64,000 nt of DNA from Comamonadaceae bacterium (lineage in GTDB: Bacteria; Pseudomonadota; Gammaproteobacteria; Burkholderiales; Burkholderiaceae_C): positions 186,001 through 250,000 of the forward strand of contig JAIYCB010000031.1 in assembly GCA_027488215.1 (NCBI GenBank), in the 5' to 3' direction. The position numbers were made by a program, and so were the translations under genes. The notes beneath the pieces are model-generated. The model saw nothing but the letters and a program-made list of their open reading frames with translations, was not told the DNA's origin and searched no databases. How positions within the stretch are numbered: the first letter of the stretch is position 1; each line of letters opens with the position of its first letter. Below are positions 27,295 through 36,743 of this stretch, piece by piece.

Positions 27295-28266
27295 ATGAAA
27301 TTGAGCAATTTGATGTTAGGCCTGAGTCTGGCCGTAGGTCTCATGACCACAGCCTCGGCGCAGATTGTGATGCGCAACGCCATTTCCGTGGGGCAGAATT
27401 CTCACGCTGGAGAAGCCATCGACACCTTGGCACGTGAAGTTGAAAAACGCACCAACGGCCGAATCGTCATCAAGAACTTTTACTCCGGTTCGCTCGGCGG
27501 TGAGCGTGAAGTGATGGAATCCGTGCAACTGGGTACACAAGAGCTTGCCCACAATTCAACAGGTCCTGTCCCCAACTTTGTGCCTGAAGCACGGATTCTG
27601 GACGTGCCTTTTCTCTTCCGCGACAAGGCTCACGCACGAGCCGTCCTTGATGGCCCGATTGGCCAAGAGTTGCTTTCCAAATTCGAATCCAAAGGCTTCA
27701 AGGCTTTGGCTTGGACTGAAAACGGCGTGCGCCACATGACCAACAACAAGCGCCCGATCAATGAGCCTGCTGACCTGAAGGGCCTGAAAATGCGCACCAT
27801 GGAAAATCCGGTACACGTTGCGGCCTACAAGGGCTTGGGCATCGTGACCACGCCGATGGCGTTCCCTGAGGTGTTCACTGCGCTGCAGCAAGGCACGGTC
27901 GATGGCCAGGAAAACCCCTTGTCCGTGATCATGGCCTCCAACTTTGACCAAGTACAAAAACATATCACGCTCACTGGGCACGTTTACTCACCCTCCGTTT
28001 TCCTCATGAACAAGGGTGTTTGGGACAAACTCAGTGCTGGCGACAAACAAATTTTTCTTGATGCGGCCAAAGAAGGCGTTAAAGCCAACCGTGCCCGCGT
28101 GGACAGGGACGATGCCAACGGCGTTGCAGAATTGCGTAAAAGAGGCATGACCGTTATCGAAAACGTGGACAAAACCAAATTTGTTGCGACCCTTGCCCCG
28201 ATCAATGCAGAGTTTGAAAAGCAGTTCGGCAAAGCCAACTTGGACCGCATCCGCAATTTCAAGTAA
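27295..28266 (+). CDS. dctP: TRAP transporter solute-binding protein
   Basis: A 323-residue DctP-type receptor with a signal peptide ending ASAQ at about residue 23. The DctP features are NFYSGSLGGEREVMESVQLG, LKGLKMRTMENP with the carboxylate-binding arginine, and the FPEVFTALQQGTVDGQENP hinge. GAGGAG lies 14 bases before the ATG at 27295. It captures a carboxylate or sugar acid for the DctQM permease downstream. The divergent aldolase/dehydrogenase suggests a hydroxy or oxo acid ligand. Confidence 0.94.
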   Translation: MKLSNLMLGLSLAVGLMTTASAQIVMRNAISVGQNSHAGEAIDTLAREVEKRTNGRIVIKNFYSGSLGGEREVMESVQLGTQELAHNSTGPVPNFVPEARILDVPFLFRDKAHARAVLDGPIGQELLSKFESKGFKALAWTENGVRHMTNNKRPINEPADLKGLKMRTMENPVHVAAYKGLGIVTTPMAFPEVFTALQQGTVDGQENPLSVIMASNFDQVQKHITLTGHVYSPSVFLMNKGVWDKLSAGDKQIFLDAAKEGVKANRARVDRDDANGVAELRKRGMTVIENVDKTKFVATLAPINAEFEKQFGKANLDRIRNFK

Positions 28267-28282
28267 TTGTTGGCGACTTGAC

Positions 28283-28315
28283 AACGCCCGACGGGTCAAA
28301 CTGTTGGGCGTTTTT
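28283..28315 (+). terminator. intrinsic terminator inside the TRAP operon
   Basis: aacgcccgac pairs with gttgggcgtt (one G-U pair) over a 10-base loop and is followed by a T run. It lies between dctP and dctQ, so it should attenuate permease transcription relative to the abundant binding protein. Confidence 0.8.
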
Positions 28316-28340
28316 GTATTTTGACCACCATGGCGGGCCA

Positions 28341-28835
28341 ATGAAAAACCAATTTTTACGCTTTGAGCGCTGGACATCCTCCTTCGCAATGATGATTGCC
28401 TGCCTCATGATGGCATTGGCGTCGATCTTTGCCATTCACCAGATCGTCACCCGCTTCGTGCTGGAAACCCCAGCCGAATGGACCGAGGTGCTGATCCGAT
28501 TCAGCCTGATCTGGATGGTCTTTCTGGGCATTCCCACCGCTTTTCGCCAAGGGGCCATGGTCAGCGTTGACTTGCTGTACCGACTGAGCGGTCAGCGCAT
28601 GCGCCGCCTGCTCGACACCGTGGTGGCCATCGCCGCATTGACGCTCAGCGGCGTCATCTTGTGGTGGGGCTGGGACTATGCCAACCGAGGCAGCGTGCAA
28701 TCGATGATCGGCTTGGAAGGTGTCTCCATGTTCTGGGCTTATCTGGCCATGCCCGTCGGTGCGGTCTTCAGCATGATCGGCATCATCGGCAATTGGCTGG
28801 ATCCCCAGCGACTGGAATTGGAGAGTGCGCAATGA
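28341..28835 (+). CDS. dctQ: TRAP transporter small permease
   Basis: A 164-residue inner-membrane protein with four hydrophobic segments, starting with AMMIACLMMALASIF. The conserved EWTEVLIRFSLIWMVFLG segment is typical of DctQ. The ATG at 28341 gives a short cytoplasmic head before the first segment. It supports the large permease DctM, whose start codon overlaps its stop by 4 bases (ATGA), so they are translationally coupled. Confidence 0.92.
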   Translation: MKNQFLRFERWTSSFAMMIACLMMALASIFAIHQIVTRFVLETPAEWTEVLIRFSLIWMVFLGIPTAFRQGAMVSVDLLYRLSGQRMRRLLDTVVAIAALTLSGVILWWGWDYANRGSVQSMIGLEGVSMFWAYLAMPVGAVFSMIGIIGNWLDPQRLELESAQ

Positions 28836-30109
28836 GTACCGCCATGCTGTTCACCATGCTGCTGTGCTTTGCACTCAGCATTTCTGTGGCCGTGTCCATC
28901 GGCTTGTCGGCCGTGGTGGGCATACAAATTACCAATGCCAACATGCTCATTTCCGTCAAGGAAATGTTCAACTCCATCAACAAATTTCCTCTGGCCGCTA
29001 TCCCCTTCTTCATTTTGGCGGGCAACCTGATGGAGACCGGCGGTATCTCCAGGCGTTTGGTTGAATTTGCCAAGAGCATCGTGGGTGGCATTCAAGGCGG
29101 CTTGCCCATAACCTGCGTGTTGACCTGCATGATTTTTGCAGCCGTCTCGGGCTCTTCGGTGGCAACCACTTTCGCCATCGGCGCGATCCTCATTCCCGCA
29201 TTGATCAAACACGGCTACCCCAGGCCTTGGGCTACTTCCTTGCAAGCTACCGCGGCTGAGTTGGGCGTCATCATTCCGCCCTCAATTCCCATGATCCTGT
29301 TTGGCGTGAGTGCCGAAGTGTCCATTGGCGAACTGTTTGTCGCAGGCGTCGGTCCGGGCATCTTGATCGGTGGCGCGCTCATGGTCTTTGTCTGGCTGTA
29401 TGCCAAATTCAAGGGATGGGGCAAAAACGACGGTGACGGACGCCTCAGCGTTGGTAAAGCCACTTGGCAAGCCGGCTGGGCACTTTTCATGCCGGTGGTC
29501 GTGCTGGGCGGTATCTACGGCGGCGTTTTCACACCGACCGAAGCTGCAGCCGTGGCAGTGCTCTACTCCTTCCTGGTCGGCACCTTGATTTACCGCGAAA
29601 TCGGCCTCAAGGACATTTACGTGATCTTGCGCAAATCGGTCATCTCCAGCGCCGTGATCATGTTCATCATCGCCAACGCAGGCCTGTTTGCATTCTTGAT
29701 TACCCGTGCTGGCGTACCCGCAATCATTGGTAATTGGCTGCAAGAAGTTCTCCAATCACCGTTCTACTTCCTCTTGGGCGTTAACGCAGCTTTGTTCTTG
29801 ATCGGCATGTTCATTGAAACCGGTGCTGCGATCATCGTGCTGGCCCCGATCTTGGTGCCCGTCGCCATCCACTTCGGCATTGACCCGGTTCACTTTGGCA
29901 CGGTCATGGTGGTCAACCTGGCCCTGGGAATGATCACCCCGCCTTTTGGCGTGAACCTGTTTGCGGCCTGTACGGTGGCCAAGATCTCACTTGATCGGAT
30001 CATCAAAGACCTGATTCCTTTCATCTGCGTGATCTTGGCATGCCTGATGCTGGTCAGCTACGTGCCTGAAATTTCTCTGACCTTGCGAGACTGGGTTTAC
30101 AACAAATAA
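28832..30109 (+). CDS. dctM: TRAP transporter large permease
   Basis: A 425-residue polytopic membrane protein, the Na+-coupled translocation subunit. Visible DctM features include FPLAAIPFFILAGNLMETGG, VSGSSVATTFAIG and the late LALGMITPPFGVNLF. The start overlaps the dctQ stop, giving full operon coupling. It works with DctP and DctQ to take up a carboxylate with sodium. No regulator for this operon is seen nearby. Confidence 0.95.
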   Translation: MSTAMLFTMLLCFALSISVAVSIGLSAVVGIQITNANMLISVKEMFNSINKFPLAAIPFFILAGNLMETGGISRRLVEFAKSIVGGIQGGLPITCVLTCMIFAAVSGSSVATTFAIGAILIPALIKHGYPRPWATSLQATAAELGVIIPPSIPMILFGVSAEVSIGELFVAGVGPGILIGGALMVFVWLYAKFKGWGKNDGDGRLSVGKATWQAGWALFMPVVVLGGIYGGVFTPTEAAAVAVLYSFLVGTLIYREIGLKDIYVILRKSVISSAVIMFIIANAGLFAFLITRAGVPAIIGNWLQEVLQSPFYFLLGVNAALFLIGMFIETGAAIIVLAPILVPVAIHFGIDPVHFGTVMVVNLALGMITPPFGVNLFAACTVAKISLDRIIKDLIPFICVILACLMLVSYVPEISLTLRDWVYNK

Positions 30110-30123
30110 AGCTAGAATCCACC

Positions 30124-30375
30124 AATGTCAGGAGAGCGCCTGGCTTGCTTCATCGTGAATCAAGTCAGGCCGCCGAAGGCGCAGGCGGTGGCAACACCGC
30201 TGAACGCTCAGGCAAAAGGACTGACGAAACGCTTTTTTCAAAGGCGTTACCTCACTGGAGAGAGGTGCCGGGACATCGTGCCACGGCATCCACCGAAGGA
30301 GCAACCCGCAGAACGTCTGGCTTTTGGGCTGATGTTCCCGGCGAATCTCTCAGGTAAAGCGGACAGCGAGGGCAA
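30124..30375 (+). ncRNA. tandem glycine riboswitch upstream of gcvT
   Basis: Two glycine aptamers lie in series. Aptamer 1 (about 30126-30229) opens with aggagag, has the ccgaaggcgca core and closes with gctcaggcaaaaggac. Aptamer 2 (about 30253-30370) opens with ctggagag, has ccaccgaaggagcaa and closes with ctctcaggtaaagcggac. A terminator hairpin follows at once. Glycine binding is expected to switch the gcvTHP operon on so that excess glycine is cleaved; this is the known logic of the class. Confidence 0.95.
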
Positions 30376-30410
30376 GCGCCACAGCATGTGCTGTGGTTTT
30401 TCGTTGCCCT
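30369..30410 (+). terminator. riboswitch expression platform: terminator nested in a longer stem
   Basis: ccacagca and tgctgtgg (30379-30396) form a hairpin followed by tttttcg, a classic intrinsic terminator. It is enclosed by a second pairing, agggcaa (30369-30375) with ttgccct (30404-30410), that ends 2 bases before the GGAG ribosome site of gcvT. Both transcription and ribosome access could therefore respond to glycine. Confidence 0.8.
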
Positions 30411-30420
30411 TGGAGTTTTT

Positions 30421-31548
30421 GTGACCGCTTCTGCCGACCTGCTCACCACCCCTTTGAACGCGCTGCACACCGAGCTGGGCGCACGCATGGTGCCTTTTGC
30501 CGGTTACAGCATGCCGGTGCAATACCCGGCAGGCCTCGTGGCCGAGCACCACCACACCCGCAACGCCGCTGGCCTCTTCGATGTATCGCACATGGGCCAG
30601 TTGTGCCTCAGTGGACACGGTGCCGCAGCCGCCTTTGAGAGCCTGATGCCGGTGGACGTGATCGGTCTGGGTGTGCACAAACAACGCTACGGCCTGTTGC
30701 TCAATGACGAGGGCGGCATCATCGACGACCTGATGTTTGTGAACAGAGGCGAGGACATCTTTGTGATCGTCAACGGTGCCTGCAAACACGGTGATCTGGC
30801 ACACATCCAGCAGCGCATCGGCAGCCGCTGCACCATCGAACCGCAATTTGACCGCGCCTTGCTCGCCCTGCAAGGCCCGCAAGCGGTGACCGCTTTGCAG
30901 CGCCTCGTGCCCGGGGTTGAGCACCTGGTGTTCATGACCGGCATGGCGGCTGTCTGGCAAGACGCTGAGTTGTATGTGACGCGCAGCGGCTACACCGGCG
31001 AAGACGGTTTTGAGATTTCCTTGCCTGCCCATGCGGCCGATGCCTTTGCCCGCGCCCTGCTGGCCCAGCCCGAAGTCAAGCCGATTGGCTTGGGTGCCCG
31101 CAACTCGCTGCGCCTTGAAGCCGGGTTGTGCCTGTACGGCAACGACATCGACACCACCACCACCCCGGTCGAAGCGGGCCTGAATTGGGCCATGCAAAAG
31201 GTGCGCCGCACGGGTGGCGCTCGCGCAGGCGGCTTTCCCGGTGCCGCCAAGGTACTGGCACAAATGGACGGCACACCACCTGCGCAGCGTTTGCGCGTAG
31301 GCCTGGTGGGCATGGAGCGGGTGCCGGTGCGCGAGCATGTCGAGCTGCACAACGAATCAGGCCAAAAAGTGGGCGAAGTCACCAGCGGCCTGCTTGCCCC
31401 TACCGCCGATCAGCCCGTGGCGCTGGCCTATGTGCAGGCAGAATATGCAGCGTCGGGCACACGTCTGAACGCCATGGTGCGCGGCAAAGCCGTGCCCATG
31501 CAAGTCAGCCCCCTGCCCTTCGTGCCCAACCGCTATCACCGGGGCTGA
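30421..31548 (+). CDS. gcvT: glycine cleavage system T protein (aminomethyltransferase)
   Basis: A 375-residue protein that transfers the methylene carbon from aminomethyl-H to tetrahydrofolate and releases ammonia. It has the N-terminal [12 protein letters not shown] and FDVSHMGQ segments and the [13 protein letters not shown] folate region typical of GcvT. I take GTG at 30421 as the start: GGAG lies 5 bases upstream, and earlier in-frame starts fall inside the riboswitch terminator. It is the first gene of gcvTHP. Confidence 0.95.
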   Translation: MTASADLLTTPLNALHTELGARMVPFAGYSMPVQYPAGLVAEHHHTRNAAGLFDVSHMGQLCLSGHGAAAAFESLMPVDVIGLGVHKQRYGLLLNDEGGIIDDLMFVNRGEDIFVIVNGACKHGDLAHIQQRIGSRCTIEPQFDRALLALQGPQAVTALQRLVPGVEHLVFMTGMAAVWQDAELYVTRSGYTGEDGFEISLPAHAADAFARALLAQPEVKPIGLGARNSLRLEAGLCLYGNDIDTTTTPVEAGLNWAMQKVRRTGGARAGGFPGAAKVLAQMDGTPPAQRLRVGLVGMERVPVREHVELHNESGQKVGEVTSGLLAPTADQPVALAYVQAEYAASGTRLNAMVRGKAVPMQVSPLPFVPNRYHRG

Positions 31549-31579
31549 TGCCTCAATTCAATTCACCAGGAGCCCCCTC

Positions 31580-31945
31580 ATGATCAAGTACACCGAAGAC
31601 CACGAATGGTTGCAAATTGACGGCGACACCGCTGTTGTGGGCATCACCCACCACGCGCAAGATGCACTGGGCGATCTGGTGTTTGTCGACCTGCCCGAAG
31701 TGGGCAAGTCTTTTGCGGCCAAAGAAGTAGCTGGCGTGGTCGAGTCGGTCAAAGCCGCTGCCGATGTCTACATGCCGGTCGACGGCGAGATCACCGAAGT
31801 CAACGAAGAACTGCGTGGCGACCCGTCGCTGGCCAACACCGACCCGCTGGGCAAAGGCTGGTTCTTCAAGGTCAAGCTGTCCAACCCCGCGCAAACGGAC
31901 GCGCTGTTGGACGAGACCGCTTACAAAGCGTTTTCTGCCCAATAA
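31580..31945 (+). CDS. gcvH: glycine cleavage system H protein
   Basis: A 121-residue lipoyl carrier. The lipoylated lysine is residue 58 in the motif ESVKAA, and [10 protein letters not shown] near the N terminus is characteristic. The lipoyl arm shuttles the aminomethyl group among GcvP, GcvT and the dihydrolipoyl dehydrogenase. An AGGAG-type site precedes the ATG. A palindromic repeat follows before gcvP. Confidence 0.97.
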   Translation: MIKYTEDHEWLQIDGDTAVVGITHHAQDALGDLVFVDLPEVGKSFAAKEVAGVVESVKAAADVYMPVDGEITEVNEELRGDPSLANTDPLGKGWFFKVKLSNPAQTDALLDETAYKAFSAQ

Positions 31946-31967
31946 AAGAGCCACGTTTCCCAAACCT

Positions 31968-32043
31968 GGATTGCCGCGCTGCGCTCGCAATGACTCAGTC
32001 AACGCCATCGCCTTGAACGTCATCGCGAGGCACGAAGCGATCC
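31968..32043. repeat. dispersed palindromic element, copy B, inside the gcv operon
   Basis: Inverted arms at 31968-31994 (ggattgccgcgctgcgctcg...) and 32018-32043 (cgtcatcgcgaggcacgaag...) lie between gcvH and gcvP. The right arm ends 24 bases before the gcvP start. The element would form an imperfect hairpin in the gcvTHP messenger and might stabilise the upstream gcvTH part or lower gcvP expression; that effect is inference. Confidence 0.75.
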
Positions 32044-32067
32044 ATCCTCAACCCCACTGGTACTGCC

Positions 32068-34974
32068 ATGCTGATGTCCACCCTTAAACCCTTGGCCGAG
32101 CTCGAAAACCCGTCCGAATTTATCGCGCGCCACATCGGCATCAGCAGTGCCGACGAACAGCACATGCTCAGCGTGATCGGTGAGGCATCACGCCGGTCCT
32201 TGATCGAATCCATCGTGCCAAGCAGCATTGCGCGCGCCCAGGCCATGGATTTGCCCGCTCCGGTCACCGAAGCTGCCGCGCTGGCCGAGCTCAAAAGCAT
32301 GGCACAGCAAAACCAGTTGCTCAAGAGTTTCATCGGCCAGGGCTATTACGGCACCCACACCCCGGGCGTGATCCTGCGCAACATTCTGGAAAACCCCGCC
32401 TGGTACACCGCCTACACCCCTTACCAAGCCGAGATCAGTCAAGGCCGCATGGAAGCTCTGGTGAACTTCCAGACCATGGTGACCGACCTCACGGCCATGG
32501 ACATTGCCAACGCCTCCATGCTGGACGAAGCCACCGCAGCCGCCGAAGCCATGACCTTGGCGATGCGCACGGTCAAGAGCAAAAGCAAAGTCTTCGTGGT
32601 CTCGCGCGCCTGCCACCCGCAAACCATCGAAGTGATCCAGACACGCGCCCAACCGCTGGGCATTGAAGTGCTGGTGCCACAAAGCGCCGACGCCTTCACC
32701 GCTGCGCTGAACGCCGAACACTTCGCATCCTTGGTGCAGTACCCCTGCAGCACCGGGCTGGTGGAAGACCTCAGCGGCTATGCCGCGCAAAGCCATGCAC
32801 AGTCGGCCGCCCTCATCGTGGCCGCTGACCTGCTGGCCCTCACCCTGCTCAAGGCTCCAGGCGAAATGGGCGCCGACATCGTGGTGGGCACCACGCAGCG
32901 CTTTGGCATGCCCATGGGCGCGGGTGGCCCGCACGCCGCCTACATGGCCTGTCGCGACGAATACAAGCGCTCCTTGCCAGGCCGCCTGGTGGGTGTGAGC
33001 GTGGACGTGCACGGCAAACCCGCCTACCGCCTGTCCCTGCAGACCCGCGAGCAACACATCCGCCGCGAAAAGGCCACCAGCAACATTTGCACCGCGCAGG
33101 TGCTCCCCGCCGTGGTGGCCAGCATGTACGCCGTCTACCACGGCCCCGAGGGCTTGAAACGGATTGCGCGCCGCGTTGCAAGCTACACCGCGATCTTCGC
33201 GCAAGGCCTGCAAAACCTGGGCTACAAGTTGCGCAAAGAAACCGCTTTTGACACCGTTTGGATCGCCATCGGCGAGTCCTCGGCCTCACTCATCGAACGC
33301 GCCCTGCACGCGGGCATGAACCTGCGCAAGGCTTGCGAAAAGAGCGTGTCGATCTCGCTGGACGAAACCACCACGCGCGAGGACATCACTGCTCTGTGGC
33401 AAGTGTTCGCCAGCGAGTCAGCCAACCCTGGTCAGGCCTTGCCCAGTTTCGAGTCGTTCGAAAAAGGCATTGAGCCCCTGATCCCCGAATCGCTGCGCCG
33501 CACCAGCGCCTTCCTCACGCACCCGGTCTTCAACCGCTACCACAGTGAGACCGGCATGCTGCGCTACATCCGCCAGCTGTCCGACAAGGACCTGGCGCTC
33601 GACCGCAGCATGATCCCGCTGGGCAGCTGCACCATGAAGCTCAACGCCACCAGCGAGATGATCCCCATCACCTGGCCAGAATTTGCAGGCGTGCACCCCT
33701 TTGCACCAGCTGAGCAACTCAAGGGCTATGCCCAGCTGGACCAGCAGCTGCGCGACTGGCTGTGCCAGGCCACCGGCTACAAAGGCATCAGCCTGCAGCC
33801 CAACGCGGGCAGTCAAGGCGAATACGCGGGTCTCTTGGTCATTCAGGCTTACCACCGTGCCCAGGGCCAAGGCCACCGCAACATTTGCCTGATTCCATCC
33901 AGCGCGCATGGCACCAACCCCGCCAGCGCCCAGATGGTGGGCATGCAGGTGGTGGTCACCAAATGCGACGAGAACGGCAACGTGGACATGGCCGACCTGC
34001 AAGCCAAGTGCGAGCAGCACAGCGCTAACTTGGCTGCCGTGATGATCACCTACCCCAGCACGCATGGCGTCTTCGAAACGCAGGTCAAAGCCCTGTGCGA
34101 ACTGGTGCACCAGCACGGCGGGCGCGTCTATGTGGACGGCGCCAACATGAATGCCTTGGTGGGCGTGGCCGCTCCGGGTGAGTTTGGTGGCGACGTGAGC
34201 CATCTGAACCTGCACAAGACCTTCTGCATTCCGCACGGCGGTGGCGGCCCCGGCGTGGGCCCAGTGTGCGTGGTGGAAGACCTGGTGCCCTACCTGCCAG
34301 GCCACGCCACGAGCGGCTTGCCTGTGAACGGAGTGGGCGCTGTCAGTGCTGCACCCCTGGGCAATGCCGCTGTGCTGCCCATCAGCTGGATGTACTGCCG
34401 CATGATGGGCGCCGAGGGCCTGAAGCACGCCACCGAGGCGGCGATTTTGGCGGCCAACTACATCAGCAAGCGCTTGGCCGACCACTACCCCACGCTGTAC
34501 GCCAGTGAAAACGGTCGCGTCGCCCATGAGTGCATTTTGGATTTGCGCGGCCTCAAGGAGACCAGCGGCGTGATGGCCGAAGACGTGGCCAAGCGATTGA
34601 TGGACTACGGCTTTCACGCTCCCACCTTGAGCTTTCCGGTCGCCAACACCTTGATGGTGGAGCCCACCGAGAGCGAAACGCTGCAAGAGCTGGACCGCTT
34701 CATCGACGCGATGATCGCCATCCGCGAAGAAATTAAACAGGTCGAGAATGGCAACTGGCCGCAAGACAACAACCCGCTGAAAAATGCACCGCACACCGCC
34801 GACAGCCTGCTGGTCAGCGAATGGAATCGCCCCTACAGCCGCGAAGTCGGCGCGGCCCAAGCGCAGCGTATACCCGGTAGCGTGAAGTATTGGCCGCAAG
34901 TGGGTCGGGTCGATAACGTGTACGGTGACCGCAACCTGTTTTGCAGCTGTATTCCTGTGAGCGACTACGCATGA
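32068..34974 (+). CDS. gcvP: glycine dehydrogenase (decarboxylating), P protein
   Basis: A 968-residue P protein of the fused alpha-beta type. The PLP lysine is in [19 protein letters not shown] near residue 716. [14 protein letters not shown] at the N terminus, [14 protein letters not shown] and the [17 protein letters not shown] segment are all family hallmarks. It decarboxylates glycine and passes the aminomethyl group to GcvH. A start two codons later (32074) is equally possible. It completes the riboswitch-controlled gcvTHP operon. Confidence 0.97.
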   Translation: MLMSTLKPLAELENPSEFIARHIGISSADEQHMLSVIGEASRRSLIESIVPSSIARAQAMDLPAPVTEAAALAELKSMAQQNQLLKSFIGQGYYGTHTPGVILRNILENPAWYTAYTPYQAEISQGRMEALVNFQTMVTDLTAMDIANASMLDEATAAAEAMTLAMRTVKSKSKVFVVSRACHPQTIEVIQTRAQPLGIEVLVPQSADAFTAALNAEHFASLVQYPCSTGLVEDLSGYAAQSHAQSAALIVAADLLALTLLKAPGEMGADIVVGTTQRFGMPMGAGGPHAAYMACRDEYKRSLPGRLVGVSVDVHGKPAYRLSLQTREQHIRREKATSNICTAQVLPAVVASMYAVYHGPEGLKRIARRVASYTAIFAQGLQNLGYKLRKETAFDTVWIAIGESSASLIERALHAGMNLRKACEKSVSISLDETTTREDITALWQVFASESANPGQALPSFESFEKGIEPLIPESLRRTSAFLTHPVFNRYHSETGMLRYIRQLSDKDLALDRSMIPLGSCTMKLNATSEMIPITWPEFAGVHPFAPAEQLKGYAQLDQQLRDWLCQATGYKGISLQPNAGSQGEYAGLLVIQAYHRAQGQGHRNICLIPSSAHGTNPASAQMVGMQVVVTKCDENGNVDMADLQAKCEQHSANLAAVMITYPSTHGVFETQVKALCELVHQHGGRVYVDGANMNALVGVAAPGEFGGDVSHLNLHKTFCIPHGGGGPGVGPVCVVEDLVPYLPGHATSGLPVNGVGAVSAAPLGNAAVLPISWMYCRMMGAEGLKHATEAAILAANYISKRLADHYPTLYASENGRVAHECILDLRGLKETSGVMAEDVAKRLMDYGFHAPTLSFPVANTLMVEPTESETLQELDRFIDAMIAIREEIKQVENGNWPQDNNPLKNAPHTADSLLVSEWNRPYSREVGAAQAQRIPGSVKYWPQVGRVDNVYGDRNLFCSCIPVSDYA

Positions 34975-35137
34975 ATGAAAGACCCTTCGTTCCAAGCTCT
35001 AGATCGCTTCGTGTCTCGCGATGACCAGTCAAATGAAAGGCCTCTCTTCCCAGGCTCCCGATCGCTTCGTGCCTCGCGATGACCGAGCAAACACGGAGCG
35101 CCCTTTTCCCGTCATTGCGAGCGGAGCGCGGCAATCC
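34975..35137. repeat. dispersed palindromic elements, cluster C, with a 58-base tandem repeat
   Basis: Two direct units of exactly 58 bases (34975-35032 and 35033-35090) each start atgaaag and contain gatcgcttcgtg-tctcgcgatgac-like cores at 35002-35025 and 35060-35083. A third, inverted core follows at 35110-35137 (cgtcattgcgagcggagcgc and ggcaatcc). All belong to the family at 18710, 31968 and 48121. The cluster fills the gap between gcvP and the second glycine riboswitch; no gene is seen in it. Confidence 0.8.
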
Positions 35138-35204
35138 AAAGATCGTCACCCCCCACTCGAATGACACAGACTGAACCTAAAGAAAGTACATAAGATCCAA
35201 CTCC

Positions 35205-35415
35205 CGCATCGGGAGAGACTGCCCACAACAACAGGCAGCGCCGAAGGAGCAACCACCCCGGAAACTCTCAGGCAAAAGGACCGATGCAGGCTGACCCCCA
35301 TCCCTGGATGCGGGGCCACACACTCTGAAGAGCGACTCGGGTTCGTCACCCGGTTCCACCGCAGGAGCAAGCCGAACTGATTTCGGTGAATCTCTCAGGT
35401 TTCAAACAGAGGGGG
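35205..35415 (+). ncRNA. tandem glycine riboswitch upstream of dadA-like gene
   Basis: Two glycine aptamers again: aptamer 1 (about 35207-35292) opens with cgggagag, has gccgaaggagcaa and closes with actctcaggcaaaaggac; aptamer 2 (about 35322-35412) opens with ctgaagagcg, has ccaccgcaggagcaa and closes with atctctcaggtttcaaac. A GC-rich linker lies between. No T-rich terminator follows, so control may be translational. It precedes a D-amino-acid-dehydrogenase homologue by about 70 bases. Confidence 0.93.
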
Positions 35416-35481
35416 TCATGCCACGCACATCCGGTGCGCAGCGTGTCCACTTGTTTGAGACGTTGAAACGAGAGAAGCATC

Positions 35482-36741
35482 ATGAAAAAGCACATGGTTG
35501 TCATCGGCGGCGGCATCACGGGCGTCACCTCCGCTTATGCCCTGGTTCAACAGGGTTTTGAAGTCACCCTGATCGAAAAAAACCGCTACCCCGGAATGGA
35601 AACGTCTTATGCCAACGGCGGTCAGCTGTCGGCCTCCAACGCCGAAGTCTGGACCCACCCGTCCACGATCATCAAGGGTCTGAAGTGGATGTTCAAAAAT
35701 GACGCGCCGCTGTTGATGAACCCCACCCCCACCTGGCACAAGCTCAGCTGGATGGCCGAGTTCATGGCCGCCATGCCCAAGTACAGGGACAACACCGTCG
35801 CCACGGCCCAATTGGCCATCGAATCGCGCGAGCACCACTTTGCGTGGGCCAAAGCCGAAGGCATCGAGTTCGACCACAAGCGCGAGGGCATTTTGCATTT
35901 TTACCGTGACAAAAAGGGGTTTGACCATGCCGGCCAAGTCTCCAAGCTGCTGGCCCAGGGCGGCTTGCCCCGTCGCGCGGTGACGCCCGAGGAGATCAAG
36001 GCCATTGAGCCCACCCTGCACGGGAATTACTACGGTGGCTATTTCACCGAAAGCGACTCGACCGGCGACATCCACAAGTTCACCTACGGCCTGGCCAAGG
36101 CGTGCGAGCGCCTGGGCGTCAAGATCCTGAACGAACACGAAGTCCTGAGCGTGGCCGCCAACGGCCAAAGCGCTTTTGTGCAGGTCAGGCATGCCGGTGA
36201 TACAGACTCGCTGACCTTTGACGGCATCGTGATTTGTGCCGGCGTTCATGGCCGACGCCTGGCCGCACAGTTGGGTGACCGTCTGAACATCTACCCCGTC
36301 AAGGGCTACTCGATCACCGTGAACCTGCCAGACGGCGCCAGCCAAGCTGCTGCGCCGCAAGTCAGCCTGCTCGACGACGAGACCAAGCTGGTCACCAGCC
36401 GCTTGGGCGATGACCGCTTCCGCGTCGCGGGCACCGCCGAATTCAACGGCATCAACCTGGACATCCGCGCTGACCGCATCCAGCCCCTGATTCAGTGGGT
36501 CAACCAGTGCTTCCCTGACATCAACACCCGCAAGGTGGTGCCTTGGGCTGGCCTGCGCCCCATGATGCCCAACATGCTGCCGCGCGTGGGTGCAGGCAAA
36601 AAGGCCAATGTGTTTTACAACACCGGCCACGGCCACTTGGGCTGGACGTTGAGCGCCATCACGGCCCACCAACTGGCTGGCCATGTGATGGCCGCGATGC
36701 AGGACAATGTGCGGTCCTTCATGACCCCTGCCACCGCCTGA
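35482..36741 (+). CDS. dadA: DadA-type FAD-dependent amino acid dehydrogenase
   Basis: A 419-residue protein with the N-terminal FAD motif VVIGGGITGVTSAYAL and the DadA segments RYPGMETSYANGGQLSASNA, YPVKGYSITV and NTGHGHLGWTLS. DadA oxidatively deaminates D-amino acids, passing electrons to the respiratory chain. A GAGAG-type site precedes the ATG. The glycine riboswitch ahead of it suggests that this homologue acts on glycine, or on a compound made when glycine accumulates; no alr/dadX racemase is nearby. The GNAT gene follows 2 bases later. Confidence 0.9.
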   Translation: MKKHMVVIGGGITGVTSAYALVQQGFEVTLIEKNRYPGMETSYANGGQLSASNAEVWTHPSTIIKGLKWMFKNDAPLLMNPTPTWHKLSWMAEFMAAMPKYRDNTVATAQLAIESREHHFAWAKAEGIEFDHKREGILHFYRDKKGFDHAGQVSKLLAQGGLPRRAVTPEEIKAIEPTLHGNYYGGYFTESDSTGDIHKFTYGLAKACERLGVKILNEHEVLSVAANGQSAFVQVRHAGDTDSLTFDGIVICAGVHGRRLAAQLGDRLNIYPVKGYSITVNLPDGASQAAAPQVSLLDDETKLVTSRLGDDRFRVAGTAEFNGINLDIRADRIQPLIQWVNQCFPDINTRKVVPWAGLRPMMPNMLPRVGAGKKANVFYNTGHGHLGWTLSAITAHQLAGHVMAAMQDNVRSFMTPATA

Positions 36742-36743
36742 CC

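Noticed and set aside
33418-34995. A 525-residue open frame antisense to gcvP
   Set aside because: It is low in conserved patterns and rich in His and Gln as expected for reverse-complement frames of a high-GC gene; gcvP itself is certain.
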